A stretch of DNA of 64,000 nucleotides from Apis mellifera (taxonomy: Eukaryota > Arthropoda > Insecta > Hymenoptera > Apidae). The stretch covers positions 5,162,381 to 5,226,380 of the forward strand of contig NC_037646.1 of assembly GCF_003254395.2 (NCBI RefSeq). The letters run 5' to 3'. A model generated the notes under the pieces. It ran no database searches. It had not been told where the DNA came from and saw only the letters and a list, made by a program, of their open reading frames with translations. Positions 39,101 to 51,654 of the stretch are shown here, piece by piece. The first letter of the stretch is position 1. Each line of letters starts with the position of its first letter. The position numbers were made by a program, and so were the translations under genes.

Positions 39101-40550
39101 ATAAATTATTGCCATTTCGATGTATCGAATCATTTTATTATGTTTATAAAGATCTTATGAAAATGTCACATTCATATTTTTAAAAATATTTTCAGATATC
39201 GAATGTATAAAGAAACATTCAGGGAAGAAGAGGAGTCATAAACATTGTTGAATGTTATTTATTTCCTTTCGATCGAGATCATGGAGGTATCATGGGATAC
39301 ACACAAATAAATTTTAAATCAGTAGAGTTGTAACTGGACCACGTAAGCCATTATAAATTAATTTAACCAGAACTGTTAAATATATATAATGTATCGATAA
39401 CTACTATTTCCTGTCTATTTCCTGTTAAAATTAATCATATCTGTTTTCAGGAATTCAATTAAGCCAAAAGGAAATTATATTTTTTCTAAATTCGTCTAAA
39501 TTACCATCATAAAAAATTCCATCCACTTTCACGTTCAAATATAATTCCTTCCTTCATTCTAAGTTTTCATATTCTAATTTTCTAACAGTATCCGGTATTA
39601 GATCATAGGATTTAACAATCTTTCATTAACAAACCGATTGTTACAATCAACCACACTGTCAATAATCATTATACAACAGCGCAAATTGAGGACAACAATT
39701 CATATATAATCTAGCATTCAGATCGACAATATTGCACACATGCAAGTATTCTGAAATTCTATTTACTTTTCGCATTCAAACAATTGCTCAATATTAATTT
39801 GGCAAATAATATTTGCGATTAGAATCGTGTTTCAATACAATTACCTCGTGATTTATAACATTGGAAAGAAAACACATGATTCAATCGATGTTATATAACA
39901 AATACTGAAACATTATCGGGAGAAAGAAGTTCGATTAAAATAAAGAAGAGGGCAGTGCGTACGCATAAAGATGTAAAATCAAATATGGCCGCTAGAAAAA
40001 TTTGATAAAACACTAATAAAGATTTTCAAGTATGTATCCAATTTATGTATGGCCGATTTTAATAAAATTTATGTATGATATACTTTCCAATAAAATATTT
40101 CACAAGTGTTTCTTTCAAATCCCAAAATCTATTTTGAAGGGATGAAAACAATTCTTCAAGTTACGAGGTGGAAACATATTTCATGGAATGTTAAATTTAA
40201 GGAAATAATTGAAATATAACAAGGAGTTGTTTTAAAAAAAAAAATGTTTGAAACAAAGAATTTCTTTTTTGTTAAAATTAATCAACCTGAAACTACCATT
40301 TTCAGTAATTAAATTCTTTCCGTTATATTTAAAAATCTAACAAATATTCATATCTCCTATCATATCCACTATCATATTCGCCAATCAAATCGATCGATTT
40401 TTCAATCTACTCGAAATTTCTTTCGATATAGCAACGTTTCGCAAACAATCGATCGAAAAAACAATTTTCACCTGTAAACACGTGAGTGACGATACATCGT
40501 CACTAACCTAATTCGCGAGTGTAAAACTCTTTAGGGGGACAGAGGCAGCG
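36160..40550. other. Long AT-rich non-coding stretch
   Basis: Apart from islands at about 37190-37720 (with a CTCF-like site) and 38090-38520, this is AT-rich DNA with no gene or repeat that I can recognise. From 38640 to 40500 it is very AT-rich. Confidence 0.5.
37453..37468 (-). promoter_or_regulatory. CTCF-like site
   Basis: The minus strand reads CCACGACAGATGGCGC. The core AGATGGCGC is complete; over the 14-base CTCF core 11 positions match. It lies in a CpG-rich island. Orientation is the same as the 26.3 kb site. Confidence 0.3.
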
Positions 40551-40612
40551 CGGTACATATTGTGTGTCGCGTTACGCGTTCATATGTGTTTGCCTTGTCG
40601 AGGAAGCAATCA

Positions 40613-40630
40613 GTTCCATCTACTGGCAAC
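40613..40630 (-). promoter_or_regulatory. CTCF-like site with altered 3' core
   Basis: The minus strand reads GTTGCCAGTAGATGGAAC. The CCAGTAGATGG part matches the CTCF core fully, but the usual GGC is GGA; 13 of 14 positions agree. It lies in a GC-balanced island (40540-40860) just upstream of the 107 bp triplication. Confidence 0.25.
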
Positions 40631-40928
40631 GTTTACATGGATCGTTTACAGCCCTCTTGTGTAGCTTTTGGCGTGCCAGGTATTCCGATACTCATGCAGA
40701 TATCCTACGTTATGTTATATATATATATACATATATGCGTGACTATCGTTGCGAATTTCAAGCCGCCGTTTCTACGCTGTTCTGTTTAGCCCTGACTCAA
40801 CTTATCTCGAAGCTATCGGTTATGCTCATGCTTCACTGCTATTGCATATTGTAATTAATAGCAATATGTAATCGATTATGTAAAGCAAAAAAGAGAATGT
40901 ATTGCAAAGCAAATTATATATATTTAGA

Positions 40929-41248
40929 AAATATAAATTCGATATTTCTAATAATTAAACTATGGATGAACAGAAGAGAATTTATAAAAATTACAAGCAA
41001 ACAGATGGTGCTTTGCTTCTGTTAGATTATTAATAAAATATAAATTCGATATTTCTAATAATTAAACTATGGATGAACAGAAGAGAATTTATAAAAATTA
41101 CAAGCAAACAGATGGTGCTTTGCTTCTGTTGGATTATTAATAAAATATAAATTCGATATTTCTAATAATTAAACTATGGATGAACAGAAGAGAATTTATA
41201 AAAATTACAAGCAAACAGATGGTGCTTTGCTTCTGTTGGATTATTAAG
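40929..41248 (+). repeat. Near-perfect tandem triplication of a 107 bp unit
   Basis: The start block ATATAAATTCGATATTTC is found at 40931, 41038 and 41145, an exact 107 bp period. The three units are almost identical: the first has GTTAGATTATT where the second and third have GTTGGATTATT. Each unit contains inverted pairs AACAGAAG / CTTCTGTT and AAGCAAA / TTTGCTT, so single strands could fold. A worn half-unit may precede it at about 40890. The near identity implies recent expansion or homogenisation, and length variation between individuals is likely. Confidence 0.95.
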
Positions 41249-41249
41249 A

Positions 41250-42480
41250 AGATACGTATGTGCAATCTTTTAAAAAAAGGAAATTAAATAGAATGGGCTA
41301 TCAATCTCTCAGTATCAAATGAAATACAAGAATATTACTTTCTACATTTTCAACGATGAAATATTAATTCTGATTCCTTCAGAATGATTCATAAGTTTTT
41401 TGAAATATTATTTTTACATTTGATCAAATTTTGAAAAACATTTTAAAGTTTTTCCTCTATTCCTTGGAATAAAAATTCAAACGAAGTCACACGAGGAGAA
41501 GGAGAGGGGATTAAAGTTGATGGAATCGAAGGAGAGAAGCGTCATGAAAGAAGAAAAAATTGAAAGGAATAATTTGATATATATATATTCACTTTTCAAA
41601 AACAATCTTCCTTTTTTCCTTCCCAACATGTATCTCCAGTGTGAAAATGCGTTGGGACGTGTTAATATTTATAACTGTACCGTGAAATCGGTGCCGCGCG
41701 CAAATATACAGCTGATCTTGAATTCTTTTGGCAAAAGTGCCTCAGAAGAAATGCAAATTTCACGTAGCGACCTCGGACACACTCGGCCAGAATCGTGAAC
41801 AACTCAAACTGAAACTCAAATATATCTCGAAACAGAAAGCTGTTTTACACATTGTACGAAACACGAAGCCCCAAGTTGCAGCCACAATGAAAATTTTCCT
41901 CATGGATTTTGTCCATGCGAAGTAAATCCATCATTTGATGATAGAAAAAGGAAGAGGAAAGTATAAATTTGTTAACAAATTTTTGAATAATTTGGATTTG
42001 TGTAAGTATTTCAAAAAATATTGCAATGTTATTTCTATTACTTACTCAATAGATTTCCATTACAAATGTTTGTTACTTTATACAACTGAACTTTACCTGA
42101 AACAGAGAAAGAAATTAAAAATTAAATATATATTTTTAAATTAATATTCGATATTTTTATTTATATGTTTGAAAACTACAAGAATTATAAAATCACGTTT
42201 TACAATAATTCACCAATAAAGAAGTAAAATTAATAATCCATCTCCCATTAAAATTACATAATCAATATCAAACCTTTTATAAGTGTAACCCAGAATTACA
42301 CTAAAAAAGAATTACATCCAAACGTGCCAATATATTCCAATTTTAACACAATTTCTCGAACATCTGTATTAAATAATATATCCGAAAATCGAAAGAGAGG
42401 GACACAAATATTCCAATTACACACAAATATCCATTTAATGGAACCCGCAGCGTTACATTTTCCTTACGAGTCCCGTCAGA
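41250..42480. other. AT-rich non-coding stretch
   Basis: No gene is supported. A GC-balanced patch at about 41640-41900 holds an ATGCAAAT octamer near 41751. The rest is AT-rich. Confidence 0.5.
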
Positions 42481-42631
42481 AGAGATTCTAAAGTGTGCTC
42501 AATTACCATATCGTTCTGCTCGATTTACCGTGCAATTACAACTCGCTCACAAAATCCTGGTAGCGATCGTCGAAGCGAGGGGGAGAAAATCCCAGCGGGA
42601 TTTCACAATGCGCGCAGGATGCGCTCGAGAA

Positions 42632-42668
42632 GAAGGAGGAGGAGGAGGAAGAGGAGGAGGAGGAGGAG
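42632..42668. repeat. (GGA)n microsatellite with interruptions
   Basis: About twelve GGA-type units with a single GAA interruption in a GC-rich island (42490-42910). It produces the poly-Arg and poly-Gly open frames on the plus strand, which are artefacts. Such G-rich triplets can form G-quadruplexes. Confidence 0.9.
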
Positions 42669-42919
42669 TCGTCTCGTCTCTCCTCACCAGCTTCGCATTC
42701 AATTTCCTTCTTTGGCAGGAGTTTACAGAGCCGGCCGCGTTATGTCGAGCATATTAATAGGCTGGCCCTGTGCACATGCTAACCACGTAGAGGAAGGACG
42801 ACGTAGCGCCGCCGCTAAATACTCTCGTATACATGAACGGGCGGCGTCTACGGGTTGGGGGGTCGGCGTCGACCCGCCGCCAACGCTTTGCTACGCCATT
42901 TAATTACGCGGTATAGGAA

Positions 42920-45690
42920 GGAGCGTAACACGGGCAATAATAACATTTTTTAAAAACCGTGGAATGGATTATTTAACGTCTCGCGAGGTGGATTTATCGC
43001 CGGGTGAGATTTAATTATTCTTCTTATTCTTCTCTTTCTTTGTGAATGTAATTTATTTTATCGAGCAAATTCTTCTGCGTTAAACTTTCTTTTTTTCCAG
43101 GATGTACGATTTATTTGATATACGTGGAGGAGGCGACGACGCGTTGGTGAGAGGAATAATGTTTATTTGGCGAGGGAAATATGATTTATTTTTTTCGGAC
43201 GCGAGTCAAAGAGTCTTTTTCTTTTGTTCTTCGAGAGATATACTTCGTTCTTGATGAAAGGATTTAATGAGATTAATAGAAGATGTTTTTCTTAGGATGA
43301 AATAGTTTATGGACGTTTCGTAACGTTTCTTCAGTTCTCTTTTTATATTTCGTTCGTGCTTCTTCCTTGTCTTTTTCGCTTGCGACGTCTATTTTTGAAC
43401 TTCAACTTCACTTGCCTGTCCATCCTTTGTTTTGGGAACGAAATGCTTATCGAGTTGTTCGAAAAATTCAAAGACAATTTAATAACGTGCGCATCGTTTG
43501 TTTCTACTTTTATCTATTTATTGGAAATTTTTATCCTGTTTTCTGTTCCGCGAATTTTTATGCGTATTCGCAGTCTTTCCAGTGTACGTTTAGTAAAAAT
43601 TACAAAATTTTTACAATTTGACAAACAGAATTTTCAAAACATATACAGTAGAAATTAGAATGCTGTGTCTATAATAATTAATAGTTGAAAGTATTAAAAG
43701 TGGAATTTTAATTAAATTTATTATTCATCCAGAGTAACTGTTGGCGACTATCAAGAAAAATTGGAAAAACTTATGCAAAGAGTGGACGCAGTAACAAAAA
43801 CTGTTAACCGCTGAGTAAAATTTGAATACGTCGCGGGAGGTATTTCGACGATGAAATTCGCTGACTATGAATATGCACATCTGCAGGCAAAGTATTTCAC
43901 AATTAATATTTTTGCACCAGTGAGAACTCCTGGTGGTTCAAGCTCGAAAATTGCATTTTATTTCCAAGGTGTGCAACTTTTACCAAATTTTCTTACAATG
44001 TTGCTCCAACAATTTCTTATACATCCTTCCAACATCAATTCTCACATATATATTCCTAAAGATGGAGAGATATCTATCCGAAAATTAACCCATTAATCCG
44101 CAAAATTTCCCGAATGAATAAAACCCATAAACATCTACGAGAATTAAAAGAATTTCAAAACGGATATAAAAAAAAACGACCATCATTCATCCTATCGATA
44201 TCTACACGATCACCCCCGTCAAAAAAAAAAATGCCAAAAATTTCCAACGCCGCGTGGCCAATATTTGGTACACAGATATCGAACGAAAAAAAAAGGAAAA
44301 AAGATTTTCACGAGCACAGGGGGCAAACGATCGACAACTCCGCCACGCTTCTTCCTTTTAAGCGAACGCGCTTACGAGTCAATGGGTCAATCGAGCGATG
44401 ATCGAGCCGGTTGTAACATCATCCGCAACGTTGCACGCGTTAGAAACGCGTGGCGGGATGCTTGCATGCGTTGCTGCACCCGGCTGCGGATGTGCATTCA
44501 TCGCGTGCATTATTGCCGCGTGGGTGGGGACACGGGCTATGAATAGAGGGCAAGTTTAAGGCTACGATGGAGCGAGTGTTGACGCGCTACGCTGCCTCGA
44601 CAGATTTACGCGCAAATGCTCCCTTCGTGGTTGAACGGGGATGTGAGAAAACCCTCGGTTTTCCACGCTTAGGTTTTTCAACCTAAGAAAGGTAAAAACT
44701 TTTGACACGGGCGAAAGTTCGCTCCCTTTTCGAAAAATTATTTAAAAATTTATTTGATCGAGCATATTTCTCTGAAGATTTTTCGTAAATATCTTAGATA
44801 GATCGTTCGATGATTAAAATTGAGACTGAAATTCGTGTATTTCTTCAAGTAAAATTTTAAAAAGTTTTGAGAAACTGGTAAGTCGAGAGATTAATTTGTT
44901 TAATTCGAGAAAAAAGTTAGGGAAGAATTGTTGTTCCGATAAATTTCTTAAATTCTTGAAGGGTAGGGTATTTCCAATTTTGTTAAAAAATTTATGAAAA
45001 TATTCGAAGCGAGAAGTTTAGAAGAAAGGGACGAGAAGAAATTGTATATACTTAGTTTAATGGAAGTGTTAATCTGTTAATCGATATCTCATCTCTTTAA
45101 AATTCAGTACTGTCTGAAGACAAGCTTGCTTCGTTTACCTTCATCCCATTGAAGTTTCTATGCGTTTTTCTTTTCTTTTTTTCTTTTTTTTCGAACGGAA
45201 ACAGGTGATACGAAAAGATTAGTAGAGCCGGGCACTCGATCAGGAAGATGGATCGATCGAATAAAAAAAGCTATGAAAGAAGCAAGGCTGTTATTTGTAA
45301 GCTCGCTTTGAAGCAAATGGTTCATTCAAAAAAAAACTATAGCTTTTTATCATAATCTTCTCCGAATCTCTATTCTGCACTGATAGTAATATTATTAATA
45401 AACAATTCTTTATTATTCTCTTTGGAAGAGTTTTTTCAGAATTTCTAAAGTAAAACATTGAAAAATTTAAAATAGATAAGTCGAACTATAAGAATATAAT
45501 ACAGAATAAATTGTGAAGAAAATCCTTTGTGAAAAATATATACAATTTTTCAAATCTGAAAGAAGAATTAAATTAAGATTGCAAAGATCTTTAAAATTCA
45601 CATTTGTAAGTAAAATTGTTGTATTATTTAACTTATACAATTTTAAAACTTAATCACATATTTTTTTATATTATTACTTACTAGAAATTT
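42920..45690. other. Non-coding stretch with a CpG-rich island
   Basis: The island at about 44240-44650 is CpG-rich and includes the CACGCGT hairpin at 44434-44452. The rest is AT-rich. Overlapping frames at 43356-43658 are hydrophobic in one reading, but that frame opens with GTG and no receptor motif was recognised. Confidence 0.45.
44434..44452. other. Short hairpin CACGCGT-TAGAA-ACGCGTG
   Basis: Perfect 7-base arms around a 5-base loop in a CpG-rich island. Each arm contains the ACGCGT palindrome (MluI-type box). It is too short for a microRNA precursor. Confidence 0.35.
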
Positions 45691-45700
45691 GAAATTTCAG

Positions 45701-45948
45701 GGAAAGAAAGATTTGTACGGTATTAAGGAGAAGCAATACGAGGAAAGCAAGGAGATAAGAGTTAGACAGTAATGTCTCGTGGTAGCAGAATGTCAGGAAC
45801 GTGCCATAGGTTTCGGAGACGCTGAAGCGACCAACTTTGTCCCCACGGTCCAGCTTGTTAATAGCGATCCATCGAGCTTTCCATGGGGGTTGTTTGAAAC
45901 TTTAACTAGTTTCCACTTGGTCCGTAGTCGAAGCTGCAACCATATGAG
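45701..45948 (+). other. Candidate spliced exon, probably non-coding or UTR
   Basis: The segment starts after GAAATTTCAG (acceptor AG at 45699-45700) and ends at ATGAG before GTGAGA (45949-45954), a good donor. The 248 bp between is GC-balanced against AT-rich flanks, as exons are in such genomes. One frame is open for 23 highly charged codons from the acceptor (ending in TAA at 45772); the remainder has stops in that frame. It could be a UTR exon, an exon of a long non-coding RNA, or chance. Confidence 0.2.
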
Positions 45949-46495
45949 GTGAGATTCGATTCCGTCAAAACGTTCCTTCCTTCAAAACACTGGGGAGAAA
46001 TCTTCGACGAATTTTCCTTTTTTAGCATATATCTCTTTATACAATTGATAGATTTATACAAATCCGATATAAATGATGCGTGTGATTATATTGAGACCAG
46101 AGATAAACGAATATTCATAAATAAATAACAAACATCCATAAATAAATAAATAATTATACGAATATGCATTACAGATTGCATATCATTAATTTACGATGAG
46201 ATTATTTCCAGCTCTATTTATTTATTATTCGAGGTGATGAAAAACATTTGGTTTCTGTATATTTGTTCCACGGAAAATGTTTAATCTCCGCTCGAATAAA
46301 TATTCCATCGATATCTTTTTTCTAAAAAGATTTGATTAATTATAATATTTTATTTGTTTGTAAAATTAAAATTGTCAACAAGGAAATTCCGTATCCCGGA
46401 TAGATATCAAGAATATCGCAGAATTTTTTATCGTTCAAAAATTTAGAAGGAAAGAATTTGAACACGAAGAAGAAATAACCATAGAAGATGAGAAA

Positions 46496-46515
46496 ATATA
46501 TATATATATATATAT
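46496..46515. repeat. (AT)10 microsatellite
   Basis: A perfect AT run in AT-rich DNA. Confidence 0.9.
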
Positions 46516-47108
46516 GTAGCTGGCTATGTATCGAGTTTTACACTATACTGGCGAGAATGTACTTGCACCTGAGCCAATTTGCACATCAAGAATTTATGGC
46601 TTCCTTGCTAATGAAAGGCTCGCTACACACATTTTCTCTTGGAGGGATCAAAAAATAAGAAGGAAAGATGTAATAAAGGATTTTACATTTTAATCGAACA
46701 ATATGTAAGTATCGCGTATATTTAAAAGAAACATCGCTCTTTCTAATGTGTTAAAATAATCAATAATATCTTCCATTTTATATTCGCTCAAACTTCTCTT
46801 CAAATTTTTATTGAAAAATAGAAATGATAAAACCCAAATAATTTTCCATATTTGTTCTAATTTCCAGAGCACAGAGAAACAAAGCAACGTTTGATCGAGA
46901 TTAAACCAATTTTCCTCTCTTCCTCGAAAACTTGGAAATATTTCTAAGCCAGAACACTTTTTAAATTATGCCCTCGTGTGACATCTTGGGATCGTCTCGA
47001 AATGTATTCACCCTTGGCTTTGTGTGCGTCCACGTCGAGACGAAAAGTCTGCGAATAAACCCCTCTCCAACGTCCGGTCAGGATTCGAGAATATTTTTAT
47101 CGGGTCTG

Positions 47109-47181
47109 GTTTTCTTTTTTCTTTCTTTCTTTCTATCTTTCTTTCTTTTTTTAGGTTCTTTTTCGTATTTTTTTTTTTTTT
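47109..47181. repeat. Polypyrimidine tract, (CTTT)n-like
   Basis: About 70 bases of T and C with CTTT periodicity, ending in a pure T-run. It explains the Phe- and Ser-rich frames on the plus strand and the Lys-rich frame on the minus strand. Confidence 0.85.
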
Positions 47182-47339
47182 CCATCGGCCAACAGCTGGG
47201 AATCAGGGCACACGTGCTAGCAACGATGCGAGACTGTTCCACTGGCAGAGTTGGTCGAGGACAATCACCAGGATGTACGTATGTCAAACATATCGTTCAC
47301 TTTCTTCCTCGAACTACGGGTGAAGTGGAAAAGTAAAAA

Positions 47340-48180
47340 GAACGAGAAACTAGGTTCGAATATTCTTTTCCAACAATCCTTTTGTTTTCCAAAGTCCACT
47401 TCGAATTTCATTTGAAAACTTTAAGCGACCAAGTTTGACAGATATTATTATTGATTATTGGATATAGTAATCGAAAAAAAGTTGGTGTAATTTTTTTATT
47501 TACTTTGGATATTTTATTATTAGAAGTTTTGAATGTTTAAATGTGTTTCATCGAATTTTTCGTTATAAATTTTGTTTTATAATATCTGTTTTTTTTTTCA
47601 TATTGTTAGAGTCTTTAAAGAACAACAAGTTGCACAACTTTTATACACTAAATTCCGGCTCCTCCATCTATTAAACGAACAACGAATCTCGTAATCTTCT
47701 TTCTATACTTGCTCCCTTTCTTTTGAGCATTTTATCTCGTTATTTGTATTATTATTACTATTTTATTCTCGACATTACATAAGAGACATTTTGAATAAAA
47801 AAAAAAAAGAAATAACAAATTCTATAAGATGATTTCGATCTCACTTTTAATCAAAATGAATCTAATCAAATTCGAATAATCTGCAATCTAATAACTTATT
47901 AAAATAAAACGTTCGCACGTAATACTGGTTAACCCATTTACATCCGTAGATTGGAAGATCACTCTACAATGCAAACGTTTCTAAAAGTATATATATACAT
48001 CCACACACAACGGAACGCATACAAATATTTAGCTTAAACATTATCAGATATGCATAATATTCGGCGGAATATTCGGAATGCTAATTTTCTGCTGTTTATC
48101 TTATCATTAAATACCAGCCAGGGCCGGCCACGCTCTCGTTAAACCAGATAAAATGTTTAGGTTATAGGCACAATGATTAT
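47340..48180. other. AT-rich non-coding stretch
   Basis: AT-rich DNA with a 12-base A-run near 47797. I see no gene or repeat. Confidence 0.55.
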
Positions 48181-48215
48181 TTCGCATATTTTGACGCGTT
48201 GCGTCTGCCCGGGGT

Positions 48216-48236
48216 GATAACCACGAGTACGTGGTT
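48216..48236. promoter_or_regulatory. Inverted AACCACG / CGTGGTT motif
   Basis: AACCACG and CGTGGTT face each other across AGTA, in a GC-balanced island (48110-48480) that also holds GGTTAACC. AACCAC is the core recognised by Runt/RUNX factors and GTTAAC-type sites are common homeodomain targets. The dyad is seen directly; its role is speculative. Confidence 0.25.
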
Positions 48237-48496
48237 AACCGCATTGTACGATTAAAATTGCAACCGATTAAGCGTATTATAAAGTAGGGGCGGTTTGTGC
48301 ATACGGATTGTCGCCTCGGCTGAAACGTAATCGGGGTAAAGGTTAACCTACCGTGACAATTACGTTGCCCGGATTCGGGATTGGGGTAGTTGGCTTTTGT
48401 AAATCGCGTCGATTTTTCAGGGGCGGCTCGTTAATTAAACGAACCGTGGAAACAAATTATTTCGATTCTATCCTTAATTTTGACTGCTGTCGAGTC

Positions 48497-48514
48497 AAAA
48501 AAAAAAAAAAAAAA
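48497..48514. repeat. Poly-A tract, 18 bases
   Basis: A pure A-run in the plus strand. Confidence 0.9.
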
Positions 48515-48952
48515 GAACAAGCAATATTGCAATTTCTATCGCGAATAATAAAATCCTTTCGCTTTTCGTAAGCGTGTGTACCAAAGTTGGGCATTAATTA
48601 GTTGATAAAAAAATAATTAAAAATTTTTCCAACAAAGTTACATTAAAATACTCGAATAACATTTGTTCGTAGCTATTACAATAGATTCGCTTCTCGCATA
48701 ATCTCATGACAATTATTCCCGATTATTATTATATTTTGAATCATCGAAGTAACTCTTGTTAACTTCTAATTATAATATTAAATTTTCGTAGTTTAACAAT
48801 GGACGATTTTAATAATTATTGCATCATTCTTTGAAAAGAATATCGCGCTAATAAATTCATATCGTGACAATTCTTCTAATTTAAAAAACTAACAGCAATT
48901 ATCTCCCATTACATTTTCTAACCTCGACTCTGTTAACGTTTCAGGCGGGAAT

Positions 48953-48972
48953 CGTCAGCTAGATGGCGTCAC
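48953..48972 (+). promoter_or_regulatory. CTCF-like site, plus strand
   Basis: CAGCTAGATGGCGTC matches the CTCF core at 11 of 14 positions, with AGATGGCG intact. It is on the opposite strand from the sites at 26.3, 37.4 and 40.6 kb, so it diverges from them. Confidence 0.25.
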
Positions 48973-49320
48973 TAACGAGTTCACACAATTCCCCTATCAC
49001 GACCATATATTCCAACGACCGATCTTTGCCCAAAAATAACCACGAAATCTAAAAACCGAAACGAACGAACCGCGCGTAAACACGATCTCATCATCGGCAA
49101 GCATTCCCGGAAACAGATCTGCAAACTCACACCGTTTCCGATCATATCTCGCGATTCACCACGTATGCCCTGGCCACCACCACCATCACCGCTACTACCA
49201 TCTACAGGCAGTTGCGCATAATTGGGAATCGATGAGAGAGGATGCAACCGGTCGTGAAACGAACGAACCGCGAGGATGAGCGGGCAAAGTGGGTTGGGTT
49301 GGGTGGGTGACAATGCAAAA

Positions 49321-49336
49321 GAGAGAGAGAGAGAGA
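49321..49336. repeat. (GA)8 microsatellite
   Basis: A perfect GA run in an island with several further purine-rich patches to about 49530. Confidence 0.9.
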
Positions 49337-49639
49337 TCGCTTAGATTTAAGTGACATCGAGCATCGCACAATGGTGCTGATTGCCGAAATTAGCTGGCGC
49401 AGCCTCTGGCGACACGGCTCACGAGGCTCGTTGCAGAGATGGTGGTGGTTAGGAAAGGAGGGAAAGAAGAGAGAGAGAGTGTGGAAAAGAAAAGGATCGA
49501 TGGGAGAGGAGGGAGAGAGACAGACAGATTTGTAGGACGAAGTTCCGCGTGGTTGGTATGGATTACGGAGACAATTGCGACTTCCTCTCTGCAACGCAGA
49601 CGTTACGTGTTTGCTGCGAGCAACGAAGCTGTTTAAAAA

Positions 49640-51640
49640 TCGAGCCGATTTTTCAAAGTGGCTAGGTATGAGCTTGGATCGTTTCTTCCTTTGTTTCCCG
49701 TTCGGTAAATAATAGGTATTGTCGATTTTCGTATTTGAACAAATTTTACCTTACAATTTGAACGTAGAATTTTTAATTTTTTTTTAGGAGGAAGCAACGT
49801 GATATGAATGAAATAAGAAATATCAGATTATTGATCGAAATTAATTCTTCCATGAGCCTCGTGAATCTCAACCAACACGTGATGCATAATGATTTAATTT
49901 TATCACATGAAACAATATTTTTATTACGTGTTATTTTGTAATGTGCATCAGAGAGTATTTAAACACGACAACTTGTCAAATCCAAAAATATATTCTTTTT
50001 AAAAATACATGAAATAAATCCACATAAATCACATTCTGCAAAAAAAAAAAAAACTAATGTTACGAAAACCGATATTTTTTAAAAGATATCAAAAATATTA
50101 TTCAATACCAAAAACCATATATATATACATATATAGGAAGATAATACGAGGCTGACAATTTTTTATATTTTTATATCTTCCTCTCTAAAAACTAACAATA
50201 TGACAGATCACGCGATACATTCATCGTTCCATCAACTCACCCATTCTACTCTACACAGAAATATCGTAGTGAAAAAATAATTAAACAATAATCACGTTTC
50301 TACTTATTAAAAAAACTAATACTAATTTCAACTCGTGCATTTCGAGAAAGAGAGAGAGAAATCGAATAGACGGAAACAAGTTAACTACGAAGCCTCGAAG
50401 GTGTCTAGGCCACTTCCAAAGGAGAGTGAATCGCAAGGTCCCCGTCTGTCTGAGGGGTGCACCTCGTGAACGTGATGTCACGCCTGTGAAAACTCCTTCG
50501 TAAATTCTTTTACCCCTTTCGAGTCGAGCTTTATGGCACAATCACGTAGCACTGACACAGGCGAGGAGAAGACTAAAGGGCGAAAAAAAGGGGTGGCGAA
50601 GGGAGGACCCCTTTTGGAAGGACACCGAGCGAGGAGAGAAATTCCCCCGGTGATAAATTAAATTAAGGTAAAGTTTTCCTTTCCTTCGAACGTGACTGAT
50701 CTATCGCGAAATTCGCTTGACGAAATTTATAAATTTTCTAATTTAGGAATTGCCATCTTCCTTTCGATTCCTGAAAGAATAAAAATATATATTTCTCCAT
50801 ACTTTTTCTTATAATCATATCGTGTTGTGCAATTAACAAGCTGTGGAAAAGAGAATGTTACATATTTTTCTCCGTCTATAAAAATGAAAGAAAAGAAAGA
50901 AATTCGCTTTAGAGATATACTTTATTGACAATTTGAAGAGATATGAATAACCGTGTTCCCGATTTAAAAACAAGAAGAAGAAAATGATAAGCGTTTAATT
51001 AAGAAGAATTCACACAAGGAAAGAAGATTAAGCGGAATGAGAAGGGGGAGAGGGAAGAAATGGATAGAGGATCGTTGAAAGAAATGGACTGAGGTATATA
51101 AAAATTTTCTGCGTCGGTAGTCGGGGGTGCAAACACGGTGGAGGGAAAGGAAAGGGGCAAGAAGACAAACAGGTGCGCAGACATATGCATAATTCTAATT
51201 GCCTGCATACTTTTCTAACTAACCGTGCAGAAGGCACGTTCACTTGAACTTACAAACAAGTACGGGCACCGCATTGTGCACGGTTTGTCCTTACTCCTCG
51301 TTCGTTAGTCCACGGTTGTGCACGTTTACTTAATTATAATTATGTTCCCCGCAGTTGCTTTGATTCACACGTGGCTTCCGTGGCAAAGGATTATTGTATA
51401 TCCATATATAAAATTAGGGGAAATAATAAATAGAAAAACGGTTAAACTTTTTCCTCAAATTGTGCGCGGAGAAGAGAATACATAGATATTCGTAAAAGTT
51501 TGAAATAAGATTAATCCTTTTTTCAAATATATTATCTATCATATTACGTAAATTTATATCGAATATCGATGTTTGATGCATTAACATTGATTTATAGTTT
51601 TATTAGTTCGTATAATTCAGGAGACAGAAAGATAGGATAT
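49640..51640. other. Non-coding stretch, mostly AT-rich
   Basis: A GC-balanced patch at about 50380-50660 has no recognised exon. The rest is AT-rich. No gene is supported. Confidence 0.5.
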
Positions 51641-51654
51641 CACATGTTGGGCCG

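Noticed and set aside
43356..43658. Hydrophobic frame that faintly resembles an insect chemoreceptor
   Set aside because: It opens with GTG, contains no receptor signature motif, lacks matching neighbouring exons, and a second frame of similar quality overlaps it.
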